From Spirochaetota bacterium (lineage in GTDB: Bacteria > Spirochaetota > UBA4802 > JAFGDQ01): a stretch of 40,015 nt of DNA. Location of the stretch: positions 1-40,015 of the forward strand of contig JAFGSG010000132.1 of assembly GCA_016934735.1 (NCBI GenBank), given 5' to 3'. This document shows positions 17,241 to 26,022 of the stretch, piece after piece (the stretch's first letter is position 1; each line of letters begins with the position of its first letter). The translations under genes were made by a program, and so were the position numbers. The notes beneath the pieces were generated by a model. The model was given only the letters and a program-made list of their open reading frames with translations, had not been told where the DNA came from and did not search any database.

Positions 17241-19139
17241 TTAGCCTTTGAAAAATCCCGGATTAATTTTATCGCCGTATTTATCTCTGGCAGCCTTGAT
17301 TTTTTCTATTGCATTATCCCAGTATTCGAACAGCTCTTTTGGTGTATTCGCATCCATCTTTTTATAAAATGCTTTGGTCCGCTCGAGTTTTTCAATCCAT
17401 TTCGTACAGCGGAAAGTGAAAAGATATATGTAATCGGCTTCGGAAAAATTTTCGTTTAAATATTTTTTAAAAAGCTCTTTAAGATCCTGATATTTAGGAA
17501 TTTTCCCGGTCGGAGTTTCATAAGCTTCATATTCATTATGAATTCTGCCTTCTGCCCAGTGAAGCCATACCTTTTTAGCCAGCTTGCTGGTCATAAAATT
17601 CCCGTCAGCGTTTCTCATGAAATAGTTATTGCTGAATATTTTCGGCGTGTTTTTGACGCTCTCACCGAATTCGATATTGTTGACAGTATATATGCCTAAA
17701 GGATAGGAAACAAAGTCCATGTTTGCCATGGGACTCGGTGTCCGTACACCTTCGGCACCCAGGGTCGCGCTGGTTGTCTCAGATTCCAGGGTAGCAGCCT
17801 TAAGAAGAATACCGTCTTTCCAATTAGGGGACTCTTCAACCGGAACGGTGGTGTCGCTGTCACGGCCGCCGTAAAGAATACCTTCAACCTTAACACCGTT
17901 TTTTGCTTCAAAGCCATTTTTATCAATATTGTCAAGATAGTCAAGACGCATGGTATACCTTGCATTGCTGTGCGCAACATCGACTTCATTACCTTTTCCG
18001 TCTTTTATTCCCTTTTCCCATTTACCGAAGTGATTCCGTCCATGATCTGGTGCTTCCATTCCCATGCCGAGCCAGTAAGGTTTATTGTCAGGCCCGACGA
18101 GTACGTTGGAAAAAATGACCTCCTGGTTTTTCATCAGGTTTTCGAAAATAACAGGATCATCTTTAGCATTAACATCCTGTATAATACCGAACATGCCGAA
18201 TTCAACGTTTACAGCACGGAATTCCCCGTTGATATTACGAAAATAAGCAATATCATCACCTACTATCTTTTCACCCGGGATCATGGCAGTGGAGGTTTTT
18301 CCGCAGGCAGAAGGATAAGCACCGCAGAAATAAGTTTTACGTTTTTTATCATCATTAATAGCAGCCATTACAAACATGTGTTCGCATAGCCAGCCTTCGT
18401 CCCTGGACTTGTTGATAGCCAGACGCATTGAATGCTTTTTCAGCCCGATCGAGTTTCCTGCATATTGATTGTTCATGGAATAAACAATATTGTTCTGCGT
18501 ATCCATGTATATCCTGCGTTTATCCAGATTTACAGTACAGCCGCTCGTATCAAGAGCTCCTGCAGAATGAATGAAGCGAAAGAAATCATCCTTTTGCGAA
18601 GCTGTCATATGAAGGAAGTGTTTATAGGCTGACCGGTATAGAATAAACTCGGAGTGTGCAACGTACCAGCTGTCGGTGAACTGAACACAGGGAATTGTAA
18701 AGGGGCTTTCGGTCGGTCCTTCTGAAAAGAACTGAACAATAGCGTCTTTTCCTTTCATAATTCCTTTAGATATTTCCAATATATCCGCATAACCTTCTTC
18801 ATATTCGACAGCATTAAGGGATTTCATGCTCTCAAGATTTTCTTTCACTACCATGAATTTGGTATTTTTCGTATCACGACCCTGATCATTATAACCATCC
18901 CAATGTATAGTCTGCTTAGAGAAGGCAAGAGTCTTCTCCTCACCTTTGGCAATTGCCTGATCGCGCACATACTGGGTGTCCTTTTCACTGTCATCACAAA
19001 CATAAATGGAAGCAGGATCGCAATGTTCTGCAAAAAATCCGACAAAATCAAAGATTTTTTCATTATTGAGCGCAATAAGCTTGCTGTAGCTATCTTCATT
19101 CATTTTATTATTTAATATTGTTTTATACTTGTTATCCAT
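17241..19139 (-). CDS. pckG: Phosphoenolpyruvate carboxykinase (GTP)
   Basis: The enzyme interconverts oxaloacetate plus GTP with PEP plus CO2 and GDP. The 632-residue length and sequence fit the GTP class rather than the shorter ATP class. The GTP-class P-loop YPSACGKTST lies at residues 275-284. VGDDIAYF follows with the metal-binding aspartates. FTDSWYVAHSEFILYR, PYWLGMGME and GVRTPSP are other family strings. AAGGAG precedes the ATG by six bases. It is monocistronic as far as the window shows. In an anaerobe it may run toward oxaloacetate or toward PEP; the sequence cannot tell. Confidence 0.95.
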   Translation of the reverse strand: MDNKYKTILNNKMNEDSYSKLIALNNEKIFDFVGFFAEHCDPASIYVCDDSEKDTQYVRDQAIAKGEEKTLAFSKQTIHWDGYNDQGRDTKNTKFMVVKENLESMKSLNAVEYEEGYADILEISKGIMKGKDAIVQFFSEGPTESPFTIPCVQFTDSWYVAHSEFILYRSAYKHFLHMTASQKDDFFRFIHSAGALDTSGCTVNLDKRRIYMDTQNNIVYSMNNQYAGNSIGLKKHSMRLAINKSRDEGWLCEHMFVMAAINDDKKRKTYFCGAYPSACGKTSTAMIPGEKIVGDDIAYFRNINGEFRAVNVEFGMFGIIQDVNAKDDPVIFENLMKNQEVIFSNVLVGPDNKPYWLGMGMEAPDHGRNHFGKWEKGIKDGKGNEVDVAHSNARYTMRLDYLDNIDKNGFEAKNGVKVEGILYGGRDSDTTVPVEESPNWKDGILLKAATLESETTSATLGAEGVRTPSPMANMDFVSYPLGIYTVNNIEFGESVKNTPKIFSNNYFMRNADGNFMTSKLAKKVWLHWAEGRIHNEYEAYETPTGKIPKYQDLKELFKKYLNENFSEADYIYLFTFRCTKWIEKLERTKAFYKKMDANTPKELFEYWDNAIEKIKAARDKYGDKINPGFFKG

Positions 19140-19595
19140 ATGATCTCCTTATCCTGAGAAACTAAGTTATTTAGGGCATTGTAATATGTCCTGTTTTGTT
19201 TCTTGAGTGGTTGCCCCTTCCCTACGGGCGGGGTGAGTTACTATAAAAGTTAACGGGAACGGCCGGATGTGATTGTTAAAGATTGAATTCCTGCCGTATC
19301 CAAACACCATTATTTCTTTGTCCCGGTTTTTTGCAGGGGAAGCGGTGTTGCATTGTTTTCCCTCTATACCGATAGCGCAGGGAAGTACAATTCCCCGAAT
19401 ATTACAGTGCTTTAAGACGAGCGCTGTTAAAATTTTATTATTTTATGGAAATTAGACCGATATCCTGGCTTGCAAAAACCGGAATTTTTCTAATAAAATA
19501 ACGGTATTTCAGTTTAATATCATTATTTTATTAGAAAAATTCCGTCAATAATTTTTTATTTTTAAATAAATTTATATTTATAGATCTGTAAAATA
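19140..19595. other. Leader of pckG and terminal region of the FlgO-like gene
   Basis: No gene is visible. TTGCCCCTTCCCTACGGGCG at 19211-19230, running into GGGGTGAG, is a GC-rich patch that can fold in the pckG leader, unusual in this AT-rich background. A strong 22-bp inverted repeat lies at 19480-19544 and is listed separately. Confidence 0.35.
19480..19544 (-). terminator. Long hairpin, 22-bp perfect arms
   Basis: CGGAATTTTTCTAATAAAATAA (in two parts: 19480-19490 and 19491-19501) is exactly complementary to 19523-19544, with a 21-nt loop. It lies about 50 nt past the stop of the minus-strand FlgO-like gene, and the minus-strand 3' side reads GGTTTTTGC, so it may be its terminator. Arms this long and this AT-rich could also be a miniature mobile element. 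Confidence 0.45.
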
Positions 19596-20456
19596 TTATC
19601 TCCTTCTGCGAGGGGGATTGTTTAGCACTTCCATTTTTTTAGTCATGATTTCATCATAACGAGAAGGAAAGGTGTCTTTCATCAGGGTAAGGCCTTTTCT
19701 AAGTAGTTCGATTTTTTTATGAATCACTGTGCCATTTTTATCAAGACTGTCTTTTCTGTTTTTAAGTGCTTTAGCAAGACGTATATTATTTTTTTCGAGT
19801 TCTTCTGTTTCGGAATTATTGAGTACAACTATAAGAAAAACCAGAGGGGCATTCTCGCTCATTTTTTTAAGATTAAGATATGCTCTGTTTATTCTATCCA
19901 GCATATCAGGGGACTTATTAAACAATGCCGCAGCTTCAGGGCTGACTGCGGAAGCGATTTTATTTTTACTATCGTATTCGCATGATTTTACAATAAATAT
20001 TTCTCCTGTGTTTGCCTTTACCACTCTCGCTGAAATATTAACTATGTTATTAATTTGTGCAACTGTGCCTGTGACCATATAATCGATAGGAAGTATTTTC
20101 CCTCCTTCATGTGTAAGGGAGACATCTATGAGTCCCGTCTGTTCAAGTTCATTTTCCATAATAATCTTATGTAATTCAGAACGTTCAATAAATGAAAGTG
20201 AACTGTTTGCTATAAGTTTTTCGAGCAACAGATCCGATATTCTTGCTCCTTCAGGCGTTTCTTTGCCTTCTATGGAAGAAAATTTGAACATGCCTATACG
20301 TTTTCCTTTGAGTTTGTCGGATTGAAGGAGAATTTGCTTTGAAAGTTTATCTATTGCTTTCTCTTCATTCGAATCTGCAAACGCCGGAAACACAATAGAC
20401 AAAATTATTCCAATAATGAGCTGGGAAAAAATTATGATTATAATCTCTTTCTTCAT
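19596..20456 (-). CDS. FlgO/CsgG-like exported protein
   Basis: A 286-residue protein starting at 20456 (MKKEIIIII), where a GAGG lies about 10 nt upstream; an in-frame ATG 34 codons earlier lacks this and would add an unlikely leader. Residues 1-28 form a signal peptide (IIIGIILSIVFPAFADS-like). The mature part has the FlgO/CsgG pattern: KGKRIGMFKFSSIEG, ISDLLLEKLIANSSLSFIERSEL and IDYMVTGTVAQINNIVNISARV. These families sit in the periplasm or on the outer membrane and help assemble surface structures. The last about 90 residues are charged and helical, ending in Arg-Arg-Arg-Arg, and carry no known motif. No lipobox Cys is seen. Confidence 0.65.
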   Translation of the reverse strand: MKKEIIIIIFSQLIIGIILSIVFPAFADSNEEKAIDKLSKQILLQSDKLKGKRIGMFKFSSIEGKETPEGARISDLLLEKLIANSSLSFIERSELHKIIMENELEQTGLIDVSLTHEGGKILPIDYMVTGTVAQINNIVNISARVVKANTGEIFIVKSCEYDSKNKIASAVSPEAAALFNKSPDMLDRINRAYLNLKKMSENAPLVFLIVVLNNSETEELEKNNIRLAKALKNRKDSLDKNGTVIHKKIELLRKGLTLMKDTFPSRYDEIMTKKMEVLNNPPRRRR

Positions 20457-20764
20457 TATGATATATTCCTCTGTTTTATTTTTGAAGCATATATAGATAA
20501 TTTTTATAGAATCAATAATAATTGAAGCTGTATAATTTAAAGATAAATTATATAGCAATGATTATATAATTTCAAGGATATTTATCTTTCTATAAAGGGA
20601 TCAATTTATATATTGATAGATTAAGATTGTCAGTAGATCATCGACTTTATTTTTTATTTGCCTCTTTTAAAAGATTAAAAAAAACCGTTGTAATTTCTAT
20701 TATTCATTTTTAAAATTATTTTCAAATGACCTTTATCGAGGTATTTGGATTCTGAAAATACAAA
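20457..20764. other. AT-rich intergenic region
   Basis: This stretch contains the upstream region of the FlgO-like gene. I see no gene, no strong promoter and no notable repeat. It separates the FlgO-like gene from the end of the catabolic cluster, so the two are probably separate transcripts. Confidence 0.4.
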
Positions 20765-20908
20765 TTAAAGAAGCTTTTTGTTCTTTCCGGAAAAATCGCG
20801 TGCTAATTTAATTGCTCTGAGCAGTCTCTCTAATGGGTCTTCAATTTCTTCAACTCCAAAGTCAACAAGGTTTTTTTGTCAGACTTCGTGCATATACCTA
20901 ACAAGCAT
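20765..20908 (-). pseudogene. Short open frame coupled to the larA-like stop, interrupted by TGA
   Basis: An ATG overlaps the stop of the LarA-type gene as TGATG, a typical coupling arrangement. The frame reads nine residues (MLVRYMHEV), meets a TGA at 20879-20881, then continues for 37 codons with a protein-like sequence including VDFGVEEIEDPLERLLRA and IKLARDFSGKNKKLL before TAA. The post-TGA part is amphipathic and helical. It could be the tail of a decayed gene, a frameshift near the T7 run at 20871-20877, or chance. I do not recognise a family. Confidence 0.25.
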
Positions 20909-22191
20909 CAAACAGGAATTATAAGGCCGCCGGCGGGTAGAACTGCGACCGTTGCTTTTGGGTATGATTTTTTTAGACTGAATAAGCCTTCATCGATTGT
21001 TCCCATATATTCAAATCCTAATTTTATTGCTGTCTCTGCCGGAATCATTGGAGCATAAAGCAATGTCCGGACTTTAGGTCTGCCTAAGAGATCGTAGAGT
21101 GCCATGTTGAATTCCGGGGATTTATCGTCGAATATCATTTTGCCTTCGGACATTATTTTTCTGATGCTGCCCGCGACATTCTCACCGTATTTGTTCCGCA
21201 GAAAATCAACTGCATTCACAAAGTCATCGGGAAGCGGATTTTTTACAGGCGCGAAAAGAATAATTGCGCCTGATTCCCTGGTGATCGTTTTAGGTGTACC
21301 CAGGCCTTTACAGAATTGAATTCCGTGTGTATGCGGATAGGTTGAACAAATTGTAATATCAGCCTTTTCTTTAACTCTGTATCCAAGCTTTTGGAGGCAT
21401 ATATCTACTGCTTCATTAAAAGCATTTTCCAGAGTGCCGGCTACAATATCGGCAATGTTACCGTGCTTGTCATATACGCAATTAATGGAAAAATCAAGAC
21501 CTATTTTTTCGGCAATCTTCATGCATAATTCCTGAAAAGGATTGCCTTCTGTAATTCCGGCTCTAGCTCTTTTGTGAACTGCATTGATCATATGATGTTT
21601 AACCAGTGAATCTCTGTCACACACGCCCGGCATAAGTATTTTCGGGCCGCCCCCGTAGCCGGCAAAAGGATGAGGCAGTATTGAGCTGATGCCTATTTTT
21701 ATGTCAGCATTTATAACTGCAGGATTGACCTTTACAGTCATTCCTGCTTCAGGGACTTCCAGCGGAACAAGATCTTTTTGCTGAGCATTATGCTGGATTA
21801 CCTTATAGTGTGCTACGATATCTTCACCGAGTTTATTTTTAAGTGCATCATCCGGCATAGAGGCATGGGAACCGGCTGCTATAATAATACTGATATGATC
21901 TTCAGTGGCATTTTTCTGTTTAAGATTTTTAAGTAAAACAGGTAGTATATCTTTCACCGGAGTAGGGCGTGTTCCGTCATCAACAATGATTGAAATTTTA
22001 TTTCCCATAAGCTGATTATTCGAAAATTGAATTAAACCGGCTGCTTTTTCTAAGGCTTTAGATGCCATCTCCGCGGTTGCTATTGAGGGCTTATTATTAT
22101 TTTCTTTTATTGGGTGTAACGGAATCCAGCCAGCGGGCAGAGAGAATGATATTTTTTCAATTTGGTCTGAATTAAGAGAATAACTGGTCAT
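20908..22191 (-). CDS. larA: LarA-family nickel-pincer racemase/epimerase homologue
   Basis: LarA racemises lactate using a nickel-pincer nucleotide; many homologues act on other 2-hydroxy acids. The 427-residue protein keeps the key residues at almost the same numbers as the characterised enzyme: DDGTRPTP (71-78), His 109 in AAGSHAS, His 174 in ILPHPFAGY, Lys 184 in GGGPKILMPG (the cofactor attachment Lys) and His 199/200 in KHHMIN. It should therefore be catalytically competent if the cofactor is made; the larB/C/E genes are not in this window. It is the last complete gene of the minus-strand cluster. Its position beside a TRAP transporter suggests a hydroxy-acid substrate (inference). AAGGA lies 10 nt before the ATG. 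Confidence 0.8.
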   Translation of the reverse strand: MTSYSLNSDQIEKISFSLPAGWIPLHPIKENNNKPSIATAEMASKALEKAAGLIQFSNNQLMGNKISIIVDDGTRPTPVKDILPVLLKNLKQKNATEDHISIIIAAGSHASMPDDALKNKLGEDIVAHYKVIQHNAQQKDLVPLEVPEAGMTVKVNPAVINADIKIGISSILPHPFAGYGGGPKILMPGVCDRDSLVKHHMINAVHKRARAGITEGNPFQELCMKIAEKIGLDFSINCVYDKHGNIADIVAGTLENAFNEAVDICLQKLGYRVKEKADITICSTYPHTHGIQFCKGLGTPKTITRESGAIILFAPVKNPLPDDFVNAVDFLRNKYGENVAGSIRKIMSEGKMIFDDKSPEFNMALYDLLGRPKVRTLLYAPMIPAETAIKLGFEYMGTIDEGLFSLKKSYPKATVAVLPAGGLIIPV

Positions 22192-22281
22192 TTACTAGAA
22201 ATCCTTAATTAGTATGAATTACTATTTTGGTATAAATTATTTTTTACATCCGGGTTTATTGTATTAATCAACGAAGGGGTA

Positions 22282-23562
22282 TCAAGCATAAATTCCGAAT
22301 TCTTTGGTAGTGTCCACCCAGACCTTGACAAGTTCTGGTTTGCAGCCTTCCATTTCGCCCACGCATGTAGTCATTATAAAACCGCCTTCCTTCCCTAAAG
22401 TTTTGCAAAGTTCGATAGTATACTGGCGAACCTGCTCCTCGGTTCCGGCCTGCAGTAAACTATTCTTCATCCCGCCTGCAATACACATTACATCACCTAA
22501 AATTTCTTTAAGTTTAATTATATCACTCGACTGGAACCAGCCGACAGTTTTGCCTTTGGGTAATTCCGCCAGATATTTCAGACGCTCGTCCCATTTGCCC
22601 TCATAAAATACGAATGGCCTGATTCCTGCTTCAGTAAGGCCAATTATGAGAGCTTTATATTGAGGCCAATAAAATTTTTCAAATTGTTTTAATGACATAA
22701 AACCATCAGATCCTCTGTGAAGCGGAATAAATGTTACATTTATTCCGGTTGCACGGCTCCAGTTTACAGCATATTCCAGTTGAAATCGGAGGACCTTCTC
22801 TTCTGCTGCAAGGAGTTTTTCAGGGCAGCGGAAAAGATCAAGCATAATGCCTTTCATGCCGCGAAGCGTATCGGACATAAAATCGAATGGGGCAGATATT
22901 GCTGATCCGGCAAGGGTGGGGGGAGCGAAGCCGAGGGAAGCCATTCGCTGTGCGGATTTAATCATACGCTCATTATCCCTGGCGGAGGCTTCGATGGCCT
23001 CGCTTAGAGCTTTTAATGCTTTTGCAAGAGGGGGAGCTTTAAGCATTCCGAGATTTGGGAGACAATATGTGCCGAGACCTGCCATACCAAGCGGCGGGAG
23101 AAGTGAAAGGCCTTCCATCTCAGAAAAGACTTTTGGCCAGTATTTTCTTATACACCAGTCTGAAGGATCATCAAGAAAGGCGTCGTAATCCTCGGCTTTC
23201 ATATATTCTCCCTCTACGAACTGATGCGAACCGTTGGGACTCATGTTATAGCCCGGAAATTTTGTCATCTGGTCGCCAAGCGCAAGGCTTGGTCCTGGAT
23301 TCAGGAACAGACCGAAAATACTGTCCGGTTGAAAATATAATGCCGCCTTCTCAAGCATTTTCTGTTCCTTCTCAGCGTTTTCATGCTGCTCCTGATGAGT
23401 GGCGCCATACATCTCGGCAAGCATATAACTCATGTTCAGCTGAATTGGAATGCGGTCGGGCTGTTTTAACTGCATCGCATTCTGCAGGCGTTTATTACGT
23501 TCATTGAAAAGTTGTTCAGGATCTTTTTCAAGATCAGGATCCTTGTATGGTTTTGCGGACAT
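22282..23562 (-). CDS. URO-D superfamily protein (uroporphyrinogen decarboxylase/methyltransferase fold)
   Basis: The 426-residue protein has the URO-D fold pattern: the N-terminal NAMQLKQPDRIPIQ, PLHRGSDGFMSLKQFEKFYWP near residues 280-300, and GLTEAGIRPFVFYEGKWDERL near 308-328. In heme URO-D and in MtaA/MtbA-type cobamide methyltransferases, the last position usually carries zinc ligands as HxC. Here it is FYEGKWDERL, so a zinc-thiolate methyltransferase mechanism is unlikely. It is not likely to serve heme synthesis, since it is embedded in a catabolic cluster and no other heme gene is near. GAAGGAGAG precedes the ATG. Substrate unknown. Confidence 0.7.
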   Translation of the reverse strand: MSAKPYKDPDLEKDPEQLFNERNKRLQNAMQLKQPDRIPIQLNMSYMLAEMYGATHQEQHENAEKEQKMLEKAALYFQPDSIFGLFLNPGPSLALGDQMTKFPGYNMSPNGSHQFVEGEYMKAEDYDAFLDDPSDWCIRKYWPKVFSEMEGLSLLPPLGMAGLGTYCLPNLGMLKAPPLAKALKALSEAIEASARDNERMIKSAQRMASLGFAPPTLAGSAISAPFDFMSDTLRGMKGIMLDLFRCPEKLLAAEEKVLRFQLEYAVNWSRATGINVTFIPLHRGSDGFMSLKQFEKFYWPQYKALIIGLTEAGIRPFVFYEGKWDERLKYLAELPKGKTVGWFQSSDIIKLKEILGDVMCIAGGMKNSLLQAGTEEQVRQYTIELCKTLGKEGGFIMTTCVGEMEGCKPELVKVWVDTTKEFGIYA

Positions 23563-23738
23563 TCTTCTCTCCTTCTTTTAAAGTGACCCCGATTGATTAA
23601 ACATGGATAGTAAATATATTTGAATATCTATATTGTATTCCTATAGATTTTTTTTACTCTATCCAATATCAGAATTTTTAATGTAGTATTGAATAAAAAA
23701 TTAATTTAAAAAAATTCAGATATAAACTAGTCTGGTAT

Positions 23739-25703
23739 TTACAGAATCGACATTGCTGCAATGAATCCCTGGCGTACTGCGTCATATACTTTGGCAGGAG
23801 TTACGCAGTCGCCGATATCATACACTTCCGTATCCTTAACAGCAGAACGAAGCTTCTCAGCCTCATTTTTGTTAGCTCTCATGCCTACTGCGTATATAAT
23901 AGTATCCGCAGATAGGAATTCTTCTTTATTATTTTTGTCAGCAACTGTAATCCCGTTGGATTTTATAGAAGTGCATCTTAGCCCTGTTTTATATTTTAAT
24001 ATTTTATCCATTTCATTGATCAGCCCAAGACGATGCATCTTGTATGAATCACCTGCTACCTGATCCAGCATTTCGATAATGGTAACATCACGGCCGTTCT
24101 TTGCAAGATGAAGCCCGACTTCGCAGCCTACGAGTCCCCCGCCTATCATTATTACTTTTTTCCCGATTTTGCTTATATCATCGTATACATCCAATGCTTT
24201 TATTGCGCTTTCAATTCCAGGAATTTTTGGAATAACAGGGGTTGAACCTACGGCTACAATGACAGCATCGGCTTTGAATAAGGAAATATCTGCAGGGATT
24301 AGCTCTTTCCCTGTAATTAAGTGGATATTTTTACGCTGCTTTACACGCCGGATCATTATATCCTTGAATTCGCCAAGGTCGCCTTTATATGAATCAGTAT
24401 CAGCAAACTTGAGCAACCCGCCCAACGAGTCTGATTTTTCAACAAGAGTGACTTTATGCCCGCGATCAGCCGCAACAATTGCAGCCTCCAAGCCTGCAAT
24501 GCCTCCGCCAATTACCAGCACATTCCGCGAACCTTTTGGTTTACTGCTAAGTACTTTCTGATCAAAATAAAAAGCTTCGGGATTTACAGTGCATCCGAAC
24601 AATGTATTTAAATCGTCAATAACGCCTTCCAATGGGCCCGGGAAACATTTGTAGCATCTGATGCATGGTGCAATATCTTTTTCATTTCCTGATTCTGCTT
24701 TTTTGGCAAAGTATGGATCAGCAGTCAGCTGCCTTGCTAAAGCTACGATATCGCATTTACCTTCAGCTATCAGCTTTTCAGCCAATTCCGGCGAATTAAT
24801 TCCGCCTACAACAGTAACAGGTATAGATACTGCTTTTTTAATGTATTCAGACATTTCTGCATTTAATCCGTGAGGGTGGAATATGGAAGAAAACTCCCCG
24901 CTTAATATGGGATCACGGTATACTCCTATAGATACGTGAACAATATCTGCATATTTTTGTATCATTTTACAGAATTCCGCAGTTTCTTCGATTCCCATGC
25001 CGTTTTCAATGCACTCGTCACCGCTTACGCGAATTTCAATAATGAAGTCTTCTCCCATGGCATCTCTAACGCCTTTGATTACCTGGATGGGAAATTTGGC
25101 CCTGTTTTCCAGAGAACCGCCGAAAGCATCTTTTCTCTTATTTGTTCTGGCAGATAAAAACTGGTGAAGCAGCCAGCCGTGGCCCGCATGTATCATAACG
25201 CCGTCAAAACCGGCTTTTTTCATGTATTTTGCGCAAGTGATGAAATTATCGATAACGGACTGCATCAATGCCTCGTCCATTGCTTTTATTTCAGCGCCGT
25301 CTTCCCGGGTGTACTCCATGGGTCCGATTGGATTTTTTAAACCGGGTATAATAAGTTTTGATTCACCGCAGTGAGAAAGTTCAATTAAAGCAAAGGCTCC
25401 GTTTCCCTTTATTATATTTGCGGCCTTTTCCAATGATTTGAATGATGCGCTTTTAAAATCCGTATAATCGATAGGAGGGAATGGTTCGCGGTTTGCGTAT
25501 TCAAAGTCTACAGGTGTTTCGCCTACAGTAACCTGTGCGCATCCTCCTGCTGAACGGCCTTCAAATGCCTGATAGAAGACATCAGACAGAAATGGCAGCG
25601 TGCCGAAAGTTCCGCAGTAGATCGGAGCTGCAATAATTCTGTTTTTATAAGTATGAGTTCCTACTTTCAAGGATGAGAATAAATTAGGATATTTATTATT
25701 CAT
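23739..25703 (-). CDS. 2-enoate/2,4-dienoyl reductase-type flavoenzyme (OYE + 4Fe-4S + FAD/NAD)
   Basis: A 654-residue three-part flavoenzyme of the 2,4-dienoyl-CoA reductase / 2-enoate reductase / BaiCD family, which uses NAD(P)H to reduce C=C bonds next to a carbonyl. The FMN TIM barrel (1-340) has the motif HAGHGWLLHQFLSARTNKR (172-190) and GGSLENR. The 4Fe-4S site is Cys 347/350/353 (CIRCYKC) and Cys 371. The FAD part has VLVIGGGIAGLEAA (396-409) and the NAD part VIMIGGGLVGCEVG. All cofactor sites look intact. AAGGTG precedes the ATG. Next to a TRAP transporter and acyl-phosphate enzymes, an unsaturated carboxylic acid or its thioester is a likely substrate. Confidence 0.88.
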   Translation of the reverse strand: MNNKYPNLFSSLKVGTHTYKNRIIAAPIYCGTFGTLPFLSDVFYQAFEGRSAGGCAQVTVGETPVDFEYANREPFPPIDYTDFKSASFKSLEKAANIIKGNGAFALIELSHCGESKLIIPGLKNPIGPMEYTREDGAEIKAMDEALMQSVIDNFITCAKYMKKAGFDGVMIHAGHGWLLHQFLSARTNKRKDAFGGSLENRAKFPIQVIKGVRDAMGEDFIIEIRVSGDECIENGMGIEETAEFCKMIQKYADIVHVSIGVYRDPILSGEFSSIFHPHGLNAEMSEYIKKAVSIPVTVVGGINSPELAEKLIAEGKCDIVALARQLTADPYFAKKAESGNEKDIAPCIRCYKCFPGPLEGVIDDLNTLFGCTVNPEAFYFDQKVLSSKPKGSRNVLVIGGGIAGLEAAIVAADRGHKVTLVEKSDSLGGLLKFADTDSYKGDLGEFKDIMIRRVKQRKNIHLITGKELIPADISLFKADAVIVAVGSTPVIPKIPGIESAIKALDVYDDISKIGKKVIMIGGGLVGCEVGLHLAKNGRDVTIIEMLDQVAGDSYKMHRLGLINEMDKILKYKTGLRCTSIKSNGITVADKNNKEEFLSADTIIYAVGMRANKNEAEKLRSAVKDTEVYDIGDCVTPAKVYDAVRQGFIAAMSIL

Positions 25704-26022
25704 TTAACATCACCTTCTTTAATAATTATTTTCGCTTTTTTAAAGTTCGGTTTGTTCATCCTTCGTTCCACCTTCTATTATGCTCATAATATAGAACTCA
25801 TCTCAGAATTTTTGCAATGTATTTCAATTTATTCAGAAATAAAACATATTTTAAGATAACTTGCTATATTTTATGTTATTAATAATTCTTAAAACTAATA
25901 AAACATAAGCGGCAAATTCAATAAAATTGTTACAATGCCGGGTCGGATGAAAAAGTGAAAAAAATTTTTTCAACGCAATAGCAGAAAAATAATTAAATTT
26001 ATTTTAATGGATTATCATAACA
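25704..26022. other. Intergenic region between the OYE-type reductase and dctM
   Basis: No gene is visible in 319 AT-rich bases. TTATGTT and AACATAA near 25871-25908 form a weak 7-bp inverted repeat. The gap is the longest inside the minus-strand cluster, so an internal promoter for the last three genes is possible. Confidence 0.35.

Noticed and set aside
20879-20881. Selenocysteine codon
   Set aside because: No stem-loop of SECIS type is visible just downstream, no Cys homologue is known to me, and a decayed frame is simpler.
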